Source: Aplidium turbinatum
Taxonomy: Eukaryota; Chordata; Ascidiacea; Aplousobranchia; Polyclinidae
Reading direction: 5' to 3'
DNA length: 64,000 bases
NCBI GenBank assembly: GCA_918807975.1
Contig: OU964924.1
Location: 4,848,501 to 4,912,500, forward strand
The position numbers were made by a program, and so were the translations under genes. Below, piece by piece: positions 53,696-64,000 of this stretch. Position 1 is the stretch's first letter, and each line of letters opens with the position of its first letter. The notes beneath the pieces were generated by a model. The model had not been told where the DNA came from. It was given only the letters and a program-made list of their open reading frames with translations, and made no database searches.

Positions 53696-54700
53696 CTCGC
53701 AGGGAGATGTGGGACCAGTAGGTTACTTTTGACGTTTTTGCATGTGCAGGTTTTATTTGCCAAGTAAAATGGGATTTAGAAGTCTTAACATGAACTTTAG
53801 TCTATCCTTCAATATACCACAGCATTTAACTCAAAATACAGTATATAAAGAGAAAAGTTGTTTATTTTGCTTGTAAAAATGCAACTCAAGTGAACCATTG
53901 GTGGAAATGCAACTCAAGTGAACCACCCATGGGGACCATTGGTTCAAGGGTCGGGGACCATTGGTTCACAACATCTTGTTTAAGAAAAACTCAAGACCAG
54001 TCCAATACAAATGCAATTTTTATCTGCATTATTTATTTTTATTACTATTTACATGGTCTGGTAGTTTAATTTATATTTCTAGCAATCTAAGTATATTAGG
54101 AAATTAAAGAACTTGTCTACGTCCCTTAGAAGCCATTTTGACCACATCACTTTCGAGTTAATGATTGCATGGTGGTCTGTTAATACGTTTAAGGCTACAA
54201 CCAGCTTTAAAGTTTGGAAATGCCATAAAGATGTTGAGAAATTTGCTTATCTCTGTGGTTTGTTTCTCGGTAGGCGAACAATACTGCTGATTCAGCAGAT
54301 CCACTGGTCCCCACCAGGTAGTGAACCATTGGTCCCCATAGCGGCCACTTGCACTTAGCATGGCCTCAGTTGAAACTTGGACTAGCTTTTCAGGTCTGCT
54401 ATTTGCCATCACCTAACTAAAATGCAATGAGAATTTTTTCTATACGATATTTCATAAGCACTTTGCTCTAGTACAAAATGCAAATTTTATTATATGTGAA
54501 AACTTTACTTTTTTGCCTCAAAAATCGTTTTACTGTCTCAAATTTTACACAGACTTTTGTCTTGTTCAAAAACTCGTAGATAAAGATGGCGTTATAATGT
54601 CGATACCACAGACAAAATTTCAAATATCAATTTTAAATGGAAAGGCGAAAAAAGCCCCTGAGTCACTGGTCCCTATGATCCACTGGTCCCACATCTCTCC
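53696..54700. mobile_element. TA-flanked MITE with GGGACCA words
   Basis: The left end AGGGAGATGTGGGACCAGT and the right end, on the minus strand GGAGAGATGTGGGACCAGT, are bordered by TA (53694-53695 and 54701-54702). Removing the insert rejoins the hAT coding frame GSTY-ICEQ, so the borders are well supported. Inside are repeated CAACTCAAGTGAACCA and GGGGACCATTGGTTCA words. No protein is encoded; the ORF pair at 54113-54412 is a repeat artefact. Confidence 0.75.
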
Positions 54701-54702
54701 TA

Positions 54703-54870
54703 TGTAGACCCGAACAGAACAAATAGTTTCATGGCCATCTTTCTCAGGTTGGTAAACTTGGGCTCATTCAGTGACGCATAAAATTTGTCAATGCTTTTAG
54801 ATTGGAATATCTCCTTCAGGGTAGAGTCACACTGCAAATCAATTGATTCAAGCTGTAAAAAGGGAGATTC
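54703..54870 (-). pseudogene. Charlie-like hAT transposase, penultimate piece
   Basis: The minus strand reads LQCDSTLKEIFQSKSIDKFY and then ASLNEPKFTNLRKMAMKLFV, ending LFGSTY at the MITE border. L.LQCD..LK..F....I..FY.SL....F..LR..A......FGSTY is the conserved pre-terminal part of SCAND3/FAM200-like hAT transposases. Confidence 0.75.
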
Positions 54871-55125
54871 TTACAAGAGACAAAGAAAAGGAATGGAAGG
54901 GCCCGTTTATGATGGAACATAACATGCTTGTCACTTGACAAAGAACTAAAGAATAATTAACAGTCACTATTATTTGACGTAGTAAGCAAGTAATGGGGAA
55001 TTGCGGCGGAGAGTGGCCGCGGGTCACATTATGCAAAGACTGGAAACTGTCTGCGCGCCGCTCAAAATCCCGTCGCGGGCCGGGTCCAGCCCGCGGGCCG
55101 AATGTTGACCACCCCTGCTTTAAAA

Positions 55126-56040
55126 CAACATCTGTGACTTTGTTGTGAAAATCCATTTTTTAGTCCAAACATTATCACTAGATGTTGAAAACAAGAAACA
55201 GAGAAAGCAGAATAGGCGATTTTTTAAGGCACGCAGCCACTCCTTTTTTAAATGTTTATTTTCTAGATGGGCCTGGCCCACCTACTTTTGAAAGCCAACT
55301 TTCTTTAAAAAGGTAGTGAAAACGGCAAATCAGAGAGCGAGTTCCAAAAAAAGGTTTTCACTCATTTGATAACCTACAAAGTTTGATTATATCTTTGATA
55401 GCTCAATGATGAAATCCAATCTTCAAACTTTTCTGTTGAGCCCCACTGTGGGCAGCATGCGTTGGTGTGGCTACAAGTGATTGGTAGAGCAATCTATCAA
55501 TCAATATAATTTCGCTCTATGGTGAAAACAATGATATCATTACATATTGTAGCCTAGTAGTGTAGTGTACGTATAATGCTGCAGAATATTACTCCTAGGT
55601 GGTATTATAACTGTGTGTGTATTGTTGCCTTTTTAATTGTGTGTAGGCTACATCGCCATATTTTGTACAGAACTAAAAAGCAATTTAACAATTTTGTAAT
55701 TTTTTTGGCCAAATCGGGTCCAAAAATGAAAAATTTTCGCTTGTTGGCACGAAAGGCAATCATGAAAGCACAATGTATAAACGACTTCAAGTATTAGGAA
55801 TGCAACAATGTTAGGCTATGGGGGATCTGGGGGGGCAAGCCCTCCTGAAGTTGGATTGGCTTTGATTGCTGCGCCTCTGGGCCCACCTACTTTTTAAATG
55901 GTTCCTCCATGCCTGACATAGAGTAGCCTAATACTAAAGTAAACAAAAAATTACTTTTGCTCATAAACATAGCATTTTTGGGCGTTTTTACATTTCAAAG
56001 TATTGCACTAACAATTATATTGCACTAACATTAAATTATT
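55126..56040. other. No recognisable gene
   Basis: Two short GCCCACCTACTTTT words (about 55274 and 55883) suggest an old repeat. No coding or paired terminal signal is supported. Confidence 0.35.
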
Positions 56041-57591
56041 CAAGGGTGTGCAACGTACGGCCCGCGGGCTAAATGTGGCCCGCGAAGAAAAATTGTGCGG
56101 CCCGCGAAGATGTGGCAATTTTGAATTGTGTGCGGCCCGCGAAACGTGTTTATAATTTAGTTTAGTCTGGTACGTGCGAACAATTTATTATAGAGTGGAT
56201 TATTGTACATTTCGCACCTTCTGTTAACTATTTTAGAAATCTCCCACTGGCCACCGCTCATCCGATTGTATTTAATTATTTGGAACGTCAGTAGATCAGA
56301 GGCATAGAGATGCACAGAGAATAGCTCAAACTATGAAACCGTATTCTGACAGTAATTTTGTGAAGCAGTGTCTTATCGATGTCGCAGAAGAAATGTGCTC
56401 TAAAATGAAGAGTGCGTTCGAGAAAATGGTGGACGATAGCGAGGCGTAGGTTATCGATGATATTGCTTGTGATATTAGTGACACTCTCACTCTCAATAAG
56501 GATAAGGTGAAGAACTTTGTTTCATGGAGCTTTGCGATCGATAAAAGTAGGCTACGGACCAGAAGGACACAGCACAGTTGGCCATATTTGAAAAGGAGTG
56601 GACAAAGACTTGAACGAAACGGAAGAGCTTCTGTCATTACAGTCAATGAAGGGCACGACAACTTACTGGTGCTGACATTTTTACTGAATTGATGCTTTTG
56701 ACAACTTCGAACTGGACTTGTCCAGCGTATGCGGAATTGCAACTGATGGTGCTCGATCCATGTCCGGAACTGGCATTGGATTCATAGGTCTCTTGAAGTC
56801 TACCTTGAGGAAGAGAAAAATCGATGATGACATAGCAATTTTTCATTGTATCATTCACCAGCAAAACCTGTGCGCAAAATCCTTGAAGTTTAAACACGTC
56901 TTAAGTCCGGTTGTTAAGGCAGTAATTTCACTCGAGCACGAGAGCTCAACCATCGTCAGTTTCAAAAGTTTCTGGATAGGCTAATCTCAACACGACACAT
57001 AAAGATCTACTTTACTTTTCCGAGGTGCGTTGGTTAAGCAAGGGCTGCATGTTGCAACGATTTTACGAACTGCGTAAAGAAGTCGTAAATTTTTTGATTT
57101 TACCGAAAACATCTCAACCAAGATGACTTTCCACATTTGAAAAAAACATGACTTCAAAAATGGCTCTTTTTGGCTAAACGTATTTGTGCGAACAGATTTT
57201 TTCTAAAATGGGCGTCATAAAATATCCCCATCGATCCGTTCTGACAGGCGAACACCTGGAAAAATGGACTTCGAATTGCGAGCACTTCCATTAAAGTAAA
57301 TTTGGAAAAAGTCGTCCGGCAAAGAAACCAGCTGCAAATTTCTCACTGAACTCGTAGTCGGTGTGACAATAAATTTGAATAGCAGTTTTCTTTAGAAATT
57401 TATGTGTCTTAACTTATTATTTCTGCAAAAAGATAACCTCTAATAATGCCATAAAATTAACATGAATAACAAAAAAACTACTTTTTTGTGCCTGCAACTA
57501 CTAGAAAACATATGTTAAATAAACGTGTGGCCCGCGGTTTCACCCAGATATTTATATATGGCCCTCCTGTAATAAAGGTTGCACACCCCTG
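56041..57591 (+). mobile_element. Charlie-like hAT (GGCCCGCGGGC ends)
   Basis: The left end is CAAGGGTGTGCAACGTACGG followed by CCCGCGGGC. The right end, on the minus strand, is CAGGGGTGTGCAACC. The flanking 8-mers (AAATTATT, AATTATAA) match only partly. At 1.55 kb it contains a decayed plus-strand transposase. Confidence 0.8.
56326..57290 (+). pseudogene. SCAND3/ZBED5-like hAT transposase relic
   Basis: Plus-strand pieces, in several frames: MKPYSDSNFVKQCLIDVAEE with MCSKMKSAFEKM (about 56330-56440); SSVCGIATDGARSMSGTGIG with FIGLLKS (about 56720-56800); IAIFHCIIHQQNLCAKSLKF (about 56835); DLLYFSEVRWLSKGCMLQRF (about 57000); and YLCEQIFSKMGVIKY (about 57180). TDGA.....G......L then HC.IH...L..K.L then EVRWLS.G is the RNase-H-fold core of SCAND3/ZBED5-type hAT transposases. 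Several stops and frame changes are present, and one segment appears deleted. Confidence 0.8.
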
Positions 57592-57599
57592 AATTATAA

Positions 57600-58918
57600 G
57601 TTATAATTTATCTAGCATTGCACAAAAATGTCTAGCCACCCGCGACGAAATGCTTATTGTGAAGGGCGGGAAGGTAGAAAAATGACCAGTGTAGGTGTAG
57701 AAAATTCGCAAAGAATAAAAACTAAAAGTCAAGAAATTTCACATTTCTAGCATATTTCTTTCTGTGAAATATTTCACCACTAGAGTAGGGCGTCCTCATA
57801 AAACCCTGTGTTGCTACAGATAGGGTTAAACATAAAACCCCGTGTCGCTACAGATCGCTACAAGTCTGGAACAGGTCTTCCTTTATTTATGATTTCAACT
57901 TTAGATTGAAAGTTTAGTTTTGAAAAACCATTAAACTCGTGACAGATGCCTCATCACATGTGCTGGACAGCATTGAAAAAGATGGGTACATTAATGGGTA
58001 CATTGAAAAAGATGGGTAGGTACATTTTTTGTTTTGTTAACACAAGTTCTTTTTTATCGTTACATTGCTGTCAAACAAAGTTTACTCCTGTATGTAGTGC
58101 TTGTAGTAGCCTATCAAGTGAACGTTTAATTTTGATTTGTAAATGACAGATTTGTGTAAACAAAATCATGATAACAATAATTCACGTCAAAACTGTAGAT
58201 TACAGTACATTCCCTTTATGGAACCTCCAGATCATATTGCTTTTATTATGAAGTAAATTATAGGTTGCGGTTTACAGCTGTAACTGAACAAGTTTACTAT
58301 TGCTTTTAATTTAAACAAGACTACGTCTTATAGTTTGTCAATTAGTATCATCCTGCAAAGTTAGTGGACGAAACATAAATGAGCGTACTGCGTTAACGCC
58401 ATCTCGCCCTTTTGCGACAAGTTTGTTTATTGAGCAATGACAAAATTCCATTTCAAATTGGTGAAAATTCAGCATTTTGGTCGTCGATGAGGGAGCAGTA
58501 AATTTTAGAAAAGTTTTGAATACGGTACATCCTACTTACAATTTATAACTAACTAGATGAAAAATTATAAAAAAATTGTGTTAAAACGAAAAGTGAAATT
58601 TTCCCTTTTTTTTCGAAAAATTGAAAGTTTGACTTTCCTGCAGGGGCAGAAGATGCACTCCCAAACTGAGAAAATTTTGCACACGTAACTTTTTTATGCA
58701 TGTGCCACTTTTTATGACTAGCCGTTTTTGAATTTCGAAAAAAAGTGCATTGGAACTGCATCGTGGCACTCTTAATTTTGTGTCGGAATTTGCCCTTACC
58801 AGTGTCTCGCATTTTGCTTTACGCGCTTTTCATGACGTCAAAATTGGTCGCCTTTAAATAGGCTTCCTTGACAGTGTTGCGCCAGTTTCTTACTTTCTTA
58901 CATTTATTACGTTATTAC
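57600..58918. other. No recognisable gene
   Basis: A duplicated AAACCC(C/T)GTGT(T/C)GCTACAGAT word occurs at about 57800 and 57838. An 87-codon minus-strand ORF (58549-58812) is basic and Phe/Lys-rich with no recognisable domain. Nothing else is supported. Confidence 0.35.
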
Positions 58919-59813
58919 TAGGGCCATTTTTATTTTGACCTAAAGAACAATTTTTTTGACTTTATTTTTATTAAATTTTGACTTTATTATGACCTAACGA
59001 AATTGCTGATTTGTAGAGGCCACAGTTCTTCCTGGAATTGATAGCCTACATAACATATTATTTTGTCGATTTCAGACCCAAAAGTGTTCAATAAAATGGG
59101 CTTGTTCAATCAAAGTTTGCATTGATTGAGATGCTTGTTGTCGCTCCAATCCAGCTTGATGGCGTTTACTTTTGTTGCGGTTTTTAACAAAATACTTTTT
59201 ATCGCACTTCACTATAAACGCGCAAAAATTGCACCTTAAATCACCCCCGGGAGTTGCATTAAATTTACCAGGAAAATTTCGGAAAATCCGTCTCTTTTGC
59301 TGAAGACGATTTCGCTTGCTTAGGCATTTTTGTATTACAATTTATAGAATGTCAGTAGGCTAAGCTATTCCTAAAATCCAAACTGTTGATCTTCAAAAAG
59401 ATACGTTTGTGAAGAGGAAGTGTTTTATAAGAATTATTTAAATACGTAACAATGAATAAACAAGGGATAATTTGGGATAAAAGTAACTGCTGATCCAAGT
59501 GGGCATTGTGACATATTTCCTGCTTTTACGGGTTAATATGGTTTAATTGTGTCGCTGTTCCTAATTTACAATGCTTCCACGAGGATTGTGACAAAAATTA
59601 CTCTCAAGATACACAAAAAGTTTGTCAAAAGCCATAATTTGACAATTTTTGACTTTATTAAAATTTTTGACTTTGTTGTCAATTTTGACTTTATTTTGAC
59701 CTATAAACTTCTTAGAAACAGTCCCCTAGGTGCTTAAAACAACTTTATTCTTTGATTCGTGGACAGACGAGGTCCTTAAAAAAATTTGACTTTATTGACT
59801 TTTGCGGGCCCTG
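58919..59813 (-). mobile_element. hAT copy (TAGGGCCATTT family)
   Basis: It is the reverse complement of the hAT copy at 9640-11208 without its Tigger. The left terminus is TAGGGCCATTTTTATTTTGA and the right end, on the minus strand, is CAGGGCCCGCAAAAGTCA. The left flank is GTTATTAC, the same 8-mer as at the related element at 11648. The right flank is TTTGTTAC (partial match). Minus-strand traces of a BED-type N-terminus are present (AIKLDWSDN, SEIDK). It is non-functional. Confidence 0.7.
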
Positions 59814-59821
59814 TTTGTTAC

Positions 59822-60099
59822 AATTATAAGTTCAGTCGACTTAGTGTCGGAGTCATGTTGTAGTTGTCGAAGTCTGTACAACATTACACTATCTACTCTC
59901 CATGGTCTTCAAAAAGAGAGTTTGCGGAAGATACTTTGCTAAAAATGTTATAAAAGTGAAAGTATAAATTCCTGCTTGCTGGAGAAGGCAGCTTTTACCT
60001 TGTTTAGCACAGTCCTTGACAAAATTTAATGACTAATGCACTTGGTGTAGTACAGTCAATACACCATTATTTTCACTCACCAAAAAGGGAAACAATTTT
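59822..60099. other. Probable decayed hAT sequence
   Basis: Lies upstream of the hAT reading frame at 60100 and is probably part of the same element. No motif can be fixed. Confidence 0.3.
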
Positions 60100-60572
60100 A
60101 AGAAATTTTGATGATGAAGACAAATTTAGAAAGTAGCCTACATAGGCCCAAAACTAAAGTCGTTCTGTGTAACACGTTGAACTTGCCGATGGGAGGCTGT
60201 GAAATCAGAGGTCTATTTATAGCTGTTTGTGATGTCCAGTTCATTCTGGGACTACAAGTTTTGAAATTTATATTTTCATTTACAAATCCCCTGGCAACGT
60301 ACCTCCAGGGAAAGGAAATGGACATAGCAACAGCCCAACAAACTGCACTTGAAACTATTTCCACTTTAAGAAATCACAGGAATGAGCAAAAGTTCTTTAA
60401 CATTTGGAATGATATTCATAAAGCTTTTAAACACAGTAGGCTACAATGAACGAGACTCAAGTACCGGTATTTCTTTGCATTGTCAATTAAAACCTTCAAA
60501 AAGGATGCAAGCATTGTGTGGTGAAAATACAGCTACAAAACCAGAAAATGAACGAACTGACATGGAAATAGC
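60100..60572 (+). pseudogene. hAT transposase fragment (ZMYM1-like), left piece
   Basis: Plus-strand frames read LKFIFSFTNPLATYLQGKEM then DIATAQQTALETISTLRNHR and NEQKFFNIWNDI. L.L...T..L..YLQ......D...A......L...R......F..I is the segment following the catalytic core in ZMYM1-like hAT transposases. After a frame change the sequence runs to ERTDMEIA. There it is interrupted by the element at 60573 and resumes at 61734 as RVDVYYDAIDRVTAELSERF. Confidence 0.65.
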
Positions 60573-61725
60573 CAGGGTCTCTGAGAGAAATTTTTACTGG
60601 GGGTACGAAGAGTAATTCCGGGCCTCCCCTTTCACTACGGGCCCCCTTTATCTTGGGAAAAACGCGTGATGTTTGCTTCTAAGGCGTATTGCACACCATA
60701 CAACATTTTACTGCAGAATTGGACATCTGTGGACAATAACAATATCAGGCTGCAATAAAACTATTATTTTGTGATGTGCATATCACGTGATCTGTCCCTT
60801 GCCGATTTGTGTATCCTGCATTGAATTCGTGTGTCAGTTGTTGATGGTGGTGTTGAAAGGTGTCGCTTGTACAGCTTTAATGTAAAATTCTCAAATTGAA
60901 TTATTTATTTCTCTTAGATGTAGTAGCCTATAATTATTTCTGATGAGGACACTATGTGGTGTCGAGATTGGATTTAGTAGTTTTTTTCTTGTTTGTTTTT
61001 TTGTGTATTTAATAAAAAATGTTAAATCCGTTGTTACTGAGTGTTACATGTATCTGCTACAAGTCAAGCTCTCTACCAAGGCTCAAACATAACATCTTGT
61101 TAAAACATAATCAAATTAATCATCTGACCAATAACCTTTTTTCATAAACTTTTGCATTCACCACATGCCCAGGAAAGGTGAATGATAAAAGTCACATTTA
61201 TTTACTCCGGCTCTGCTCCTGCTTCGAAAGTGTTCTCCGGCTCCTGCTCCAACTCCAAAATTTATTTTGAAGTGAAATAAGCGCGAAACTATCTTTTTCA
61301 AATAGTTTTCAAAGAACACAAAATAAAACAAAAAACACCCAGACTTTTTGCCCGGGTTTTGCTCAAACCTGCTTTTGTTAGCCTACACTATGCCCCCTCG
61401 GACAGGAGAATAACCAACTTTTATGATTTAATTTAGGGTTCATTCAACAGAACGTTTTTGCACGTAAAGCATTAAATCACCACTTTGGGCCTCTAATTTG
61501 CTCGCAATGCACTCAGTTACCTTTCTGGGCCCTTTTGCTATATTACAGGCCCCCCAGGACTAAAGAATAACAACTTTTATGCTGGAATTTAGTCGTTTAG
61601 GATGGCTTTAACCAAACATTTTTGCGCGTAAACTATAAAATCACAATTTCGGGCCCCCCAACAAACACCGGTCTGGGCCCTTAAGAGTACGCCGTACCCT
61701 CCGTACCCCCCTCTCATAGGCCTTG
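60573..61725. mobile_element. hAT-type element, 8-bp duplication GAAATAGC
   Basis: The left end is CAGGGTCTCTGAGAG with GGGGGTACG further in. The right end, on the minus strand, is CAAGGCCTATGAGAGGGGGG then TACGG. The exact duplication GAAATAGC lies at 60565-60572 and 61726-61733. Removing it rejoins the hAT reading MEIA-RVDVYY. Its right half matches 2040-2372 and includes the hammerhead-like motif. It is non-coding. Confidence 0.8.
60940..60967 (+). ncRNA. Hammerhead-like motif, second copy
   Basis: CTGATGA, G, a perfect GACAC/GTGTC stem with a 6-base loop, then GAGA where GAAA is expected. The stem is conserved relative to 2116-2149 although the loop differs, but the core is damaged here. 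It is likely inactive. Confidence 0.35.
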
Positions 61726-61733
61726 GAAATAGC

Positions 61734-61820
61734 ACGTGTTGATGTATACTATGATGCGATTGACAGGGTCACTGCAGAATTATCTGAAAGATTTACCAAC
61801 AAAAGTTCGAAGATAGCCTA
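61734..61820 (+). pseudogene. hAT transposase fragment, right piece
   Basis: It continues the reading frame interrupted at 60572: RVDVYYDAIDRVTAELSERF, then TNKSSKIA. Y.D.ID....EL..RF is a conserved step before the dimerisation domain of ZMYM1-like hATs. It then decays. Confidence 0.65.
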
Positions 61821-62759
61821 GCCTACTAGTGAGGTAGATAACCCTGAAAATACTTCATTTGGTGACACAAGCATGAAAATTGGCACACATGTACTTTGGA
61901 CCATGTAGATTTTAAAAGTTTAATTAACCAAACGAAAATTCAAAATGGCGGCCCGTGACGTCAAAATTCAAAATGGCCGCCATGCAGGTAGTGGACTGAC
62001 GTAGGAAAGTTGCTTTATGAAAGCAATGTAGATGTGTCTCATTTCTTACTACCTTGAAAATGTTATTTTTAAGACAGTATGAATGATTTAAGATGGTATT
62101 CAACAAAAACAAGTGTGTAACGTACTATGGACAGAGAAAGGGTTTCACAAATTTGACAGTCAGGTGTGCAGAATAGTCTAAACTTTGATACTTCCACCCA
62201 AACAGACTTAAAGTACTTTCTTAAAAAGACAATTCATGTACAGTCAACATTTCTGTTATCAGTTATTACTACTGTACGTGTACGTTGTTGAGTACGTAAA
62301 CCATGTTCATGACAATGATTCACATGTAAATAATATTAGGGGTGGGCAAATAAAGGCATTTTGATCATAGTATTTCCAGGACCCAATTTTTTCATGGCCA
62401 TTTTTCTCTCTGAATAAGAATCCGATGAGTTCTTTTGTCTATGACGTCATTATAGGTTGGTTCAGCGGCCATTTTCAAATTGATATTTTCCATCAATCGG
62501 ATGAAGATTTGATCATATGGGTCATGTAATATGTCTAAATATAGGTTGTTTGGGGCGTAGATTCTAAAAATTAACTCAGTTTTGCGATTCACTGCTTTGC
62601 TGTGGCGATATCATCTGAAAGTATAAAAAAAAAACGCTTTTTACATGAAAAATTAAAATTTTTTAGTGGGTATTCACCATCTAACAGAAAATAATCATAC
62701 GAATATCTCATTGACAATCATTCCCGCATAATTACACATGCCAGGTCATATAATTCTGC
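61821..62759. other. No recognisable gene
   Basis: Dispersed AAAATGGCGGCC / AAAATGGCCGCC words around 61940-61980 and no supported ORF. A GA-rich run lies at about 62765. Confidence 0.35.
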
Positions 62760-63422
62760 TCAAAAGAGAGAGAGAGAGTCCACAGTCGTCGTAATGTTGG
62801 ATACTGGCTTTAGTACATTTTTAATGGAGGACTTCAGTTCTTCTGCACCAAATTTGTCAACCCGGTATTGTCCGTCAGCCGCCTTAACTCGTCTTATTTG
62901 TCGATTTTCGGGTGCTATAGTTAGTCGAAGATGGCTAACTTCGGCTAAAAGTTGTTTTCCACTCAAACATTCCAATAAATCAAGCGATGTACTTGTAACT
63001 GGACCGCCATGTAACTTGCACAAGTCGATCTGACGTAAGGTCTTCTGTGTCTTCTTGTTCTTTAGATATGCTTTTTTAATCAGTGAAAGTTTTTTTGTTG
63101 CCTCGACAGTATCCAGAAAGTCCGATTCCAGTTTTTTCACGCTGTTGACTTCTTCTGAGCATCTTGCCCATTTCCAGCGTGCTTTCTTTTCCAATACAGA
63201 TTTAATTACAATACAATACAGTTCTATAGCTACAACTTTACTCGCTTCAGTCCTGCTTAATGCTTGCTTCTCCTTCTGTCGGTTGCATAGCTGTAGCATT
63301 CGTCCAATTACAACAGTCCCACTAGCTAGTTTTCCTGTGGGTTTATATTCCTGTATTTCAGTGTAATTGAATCCAAAAAGTTCTTTTCTACTTTCACTTC
63401 TCACTCGTCGTTCAGTTTTCAT
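62760..63422 (-). CDS. Unrecognised 220-codon ORF
   Basis: It starts at an ATG two codons after an in-frame TAA. It reads MKTERRVRSESRKELFGFNY, GTVVIGRMLQLCNRQKEKQA, LSRTEASKVVAIELYCIVIK, then a Lys-rich helical middle and RLTIAPENRQIRRVKAADGQ. Composition is normal for a soluble, basic, helical protein. I do not recognise the family. The opposite strand is open only in shorter frames. It could be a last exon or a transposon-encoded protein. The telomere-centred foldback lies 58 bases upstream of its ATG. Confidence 0.4.
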   Translation of the reverse strand: MKTERRVRSESRKELFGFNYTEIQEYKPTGKLASGTVVIGRMLQLCNRQKEKQALSRTEASKVVAIELYCIVIKSVLEKKARWKWARCSEEVNSVKKLESDFLDTVEATKKLSLIKKAYLKNKKTQKTLRQIDLCKLHGGPVTSTSLDLLECLSGKQLLAEVSHLRLTIAPENRQIRRVKAADGQYRVDKFGAEELKSSIKNVLKPVSNITTTVDSLSLF

Positions 63423-63479
63423 AATTGATTACCTATATTGCATTATTTAGTGCAACAACTAGTCAACCTGGATGTAGAC

Positions 63480-64000
63480 GGTACCCGGTCAATTGGTCGG
63501 AAGACATTTGGTCGACAGTCATTTGGTTGACAGACATTTGGTCGACAGGACGTTTGGTCGACAGACATTTGGTCGACAAGACATTTGGTCGACAGGACAT
63601 TTGGTCGACAGACATTTGGTCGACAAGACGTTTGGTCGACAGACATTTGGTCGACAGGACATTTGGTCGACAAGACATTTGGTCGACAGGACATTTGGTC
63701 GACAGAACGATTCATTTTAGGGTTAGGGTTAACTAACCCTAACCTAAACCCAACCCTAACCTAACCTAAATGTCCTGTCGACCAAATGTCTTGTCGACCA
63801 AATGTCTGTCGACCAAATGTCTTGTCGACCAAATGTCTTGTCGACCAAATGTCCTGTCGACCAAATGTCTGTCGACCAACTGTCTGTCGACCAAACGTCC
63901 TATCGACCAAATGTCTCTCGACCAAATGACTGTCGACCGTCGACACAGCGTGAATGACCGTCGACACAGCGTGAACACACACACAGCTGTCGACACAGCG
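63480..64000. mobile_element. Second telomere-centred foldback, runs off the window
   Basis: The left end GGTACCCGGTCAATTGGTCG is the same as at 27448. The left array of CATTTGGTCGACAGA words is followed by a TTAGGGTTAGGG / CCCTAACC centre (about 63716-63770) and the inverted array. At about 63935 the right array changes to GTCGACACAGCGTGAA units with a CACACA run, unlike the first copy, and the window ends. The left flank is ATGTAGAC. The right duplication cannot be checked. Confidence 0.8.

Larger units (their letters stand above)
48217..55117 (-). mobile_element. Charlie-like hAT, heavily interrupted
   Basis: The left end is CAGGGGCGGGCAACTTC. The right end, on the minus strand, is CAGGGGTGGTCAACATTCGG followed by CCCGCGGGC, classic for Charlie-type hATs. 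The duplications are CTTTAGAA and CTTTAAAA (7 of 8). Transposase pieces are on the minus strand at about 54870-54703 and 53693-53535. Nested inside are two piggyBac-like elements, a LINE fragment and a TA-flanked MITE. Confidence 0.8.

Noticed and set aside
54113-54412. Paired ORFs on opposite strands
   Set aside because: Both lie within the TA-flanked MITE and cross its repeated GGACCA words. There is no domain.

Overview
The window looks like intergenic or intronic DNA from an AT-rich, non-arthropod animal, probably a marine invertebrate. The evidence is TTAGGG-type telomere-like repeats, abundant hAT, piggyBac, mariner and Tigger transposons, RTE-like LINEs, a Penelope-like element, a tRNA-derived SINE and a BEL/Pao retroelement. 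I cannot name the species. Short words of the type GTAGGCTAC / TAGGCCTAC recur throughout.

Only one gene is clearly intact: a single-exon ferroportin (iron exporter, SLC40A1 family) at 39606-41264. A second, broken multi-exon gene relic (exons at about 6806, 8921, 11255, 16431 and 16803, + strand) resembles the N-terminal part of DUF4806-type proteins. A 220-codon ORF at 62760-63422 (- strand) is unrecognised.

Layout. 1-4209: CACTA and hAT ends, a hammerhead-like motif, and hAT C-terminal relics. 4210-17884: a TA-flanked unit with matching terminal inverted repeats that encloses the gene relic. Its interior holds four hairpin or foldback elements, a Tigger, several hATs and a SINE. 18534-34368: one hAT copy with exact 8-bp target duplications, split first by a 7-kb hAT-ended block (itself filled with Penelope, mariner, hAT, Tigger and LINE relics) and then by a young BEL/Pao element with nearly identical LTRs. 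The BEL element carries a foldback element whose centre is a telomere-like (TTAGGG) array. 34535-39348: another composite hAT holding a solo BEL LTR. 39606-41264: ferroportin. 42031-48000: a hAT MITE, an RTE LINE and a piggyBac relic. 48217-55117: a Charlie-like hAT containing nested piggyBac-like elements. 56041-61725: further hAT copies. 63480-64000: a second telomere-centred foldback that runs off the window.

Most boundaries were set by pairing terminal inverted repeats and matching target-site duplications by eye, so nesting order is better supported than family names. There is no operon-like cooperation between genes here. The window is dominated by layered mobile elements around one conserved gene.
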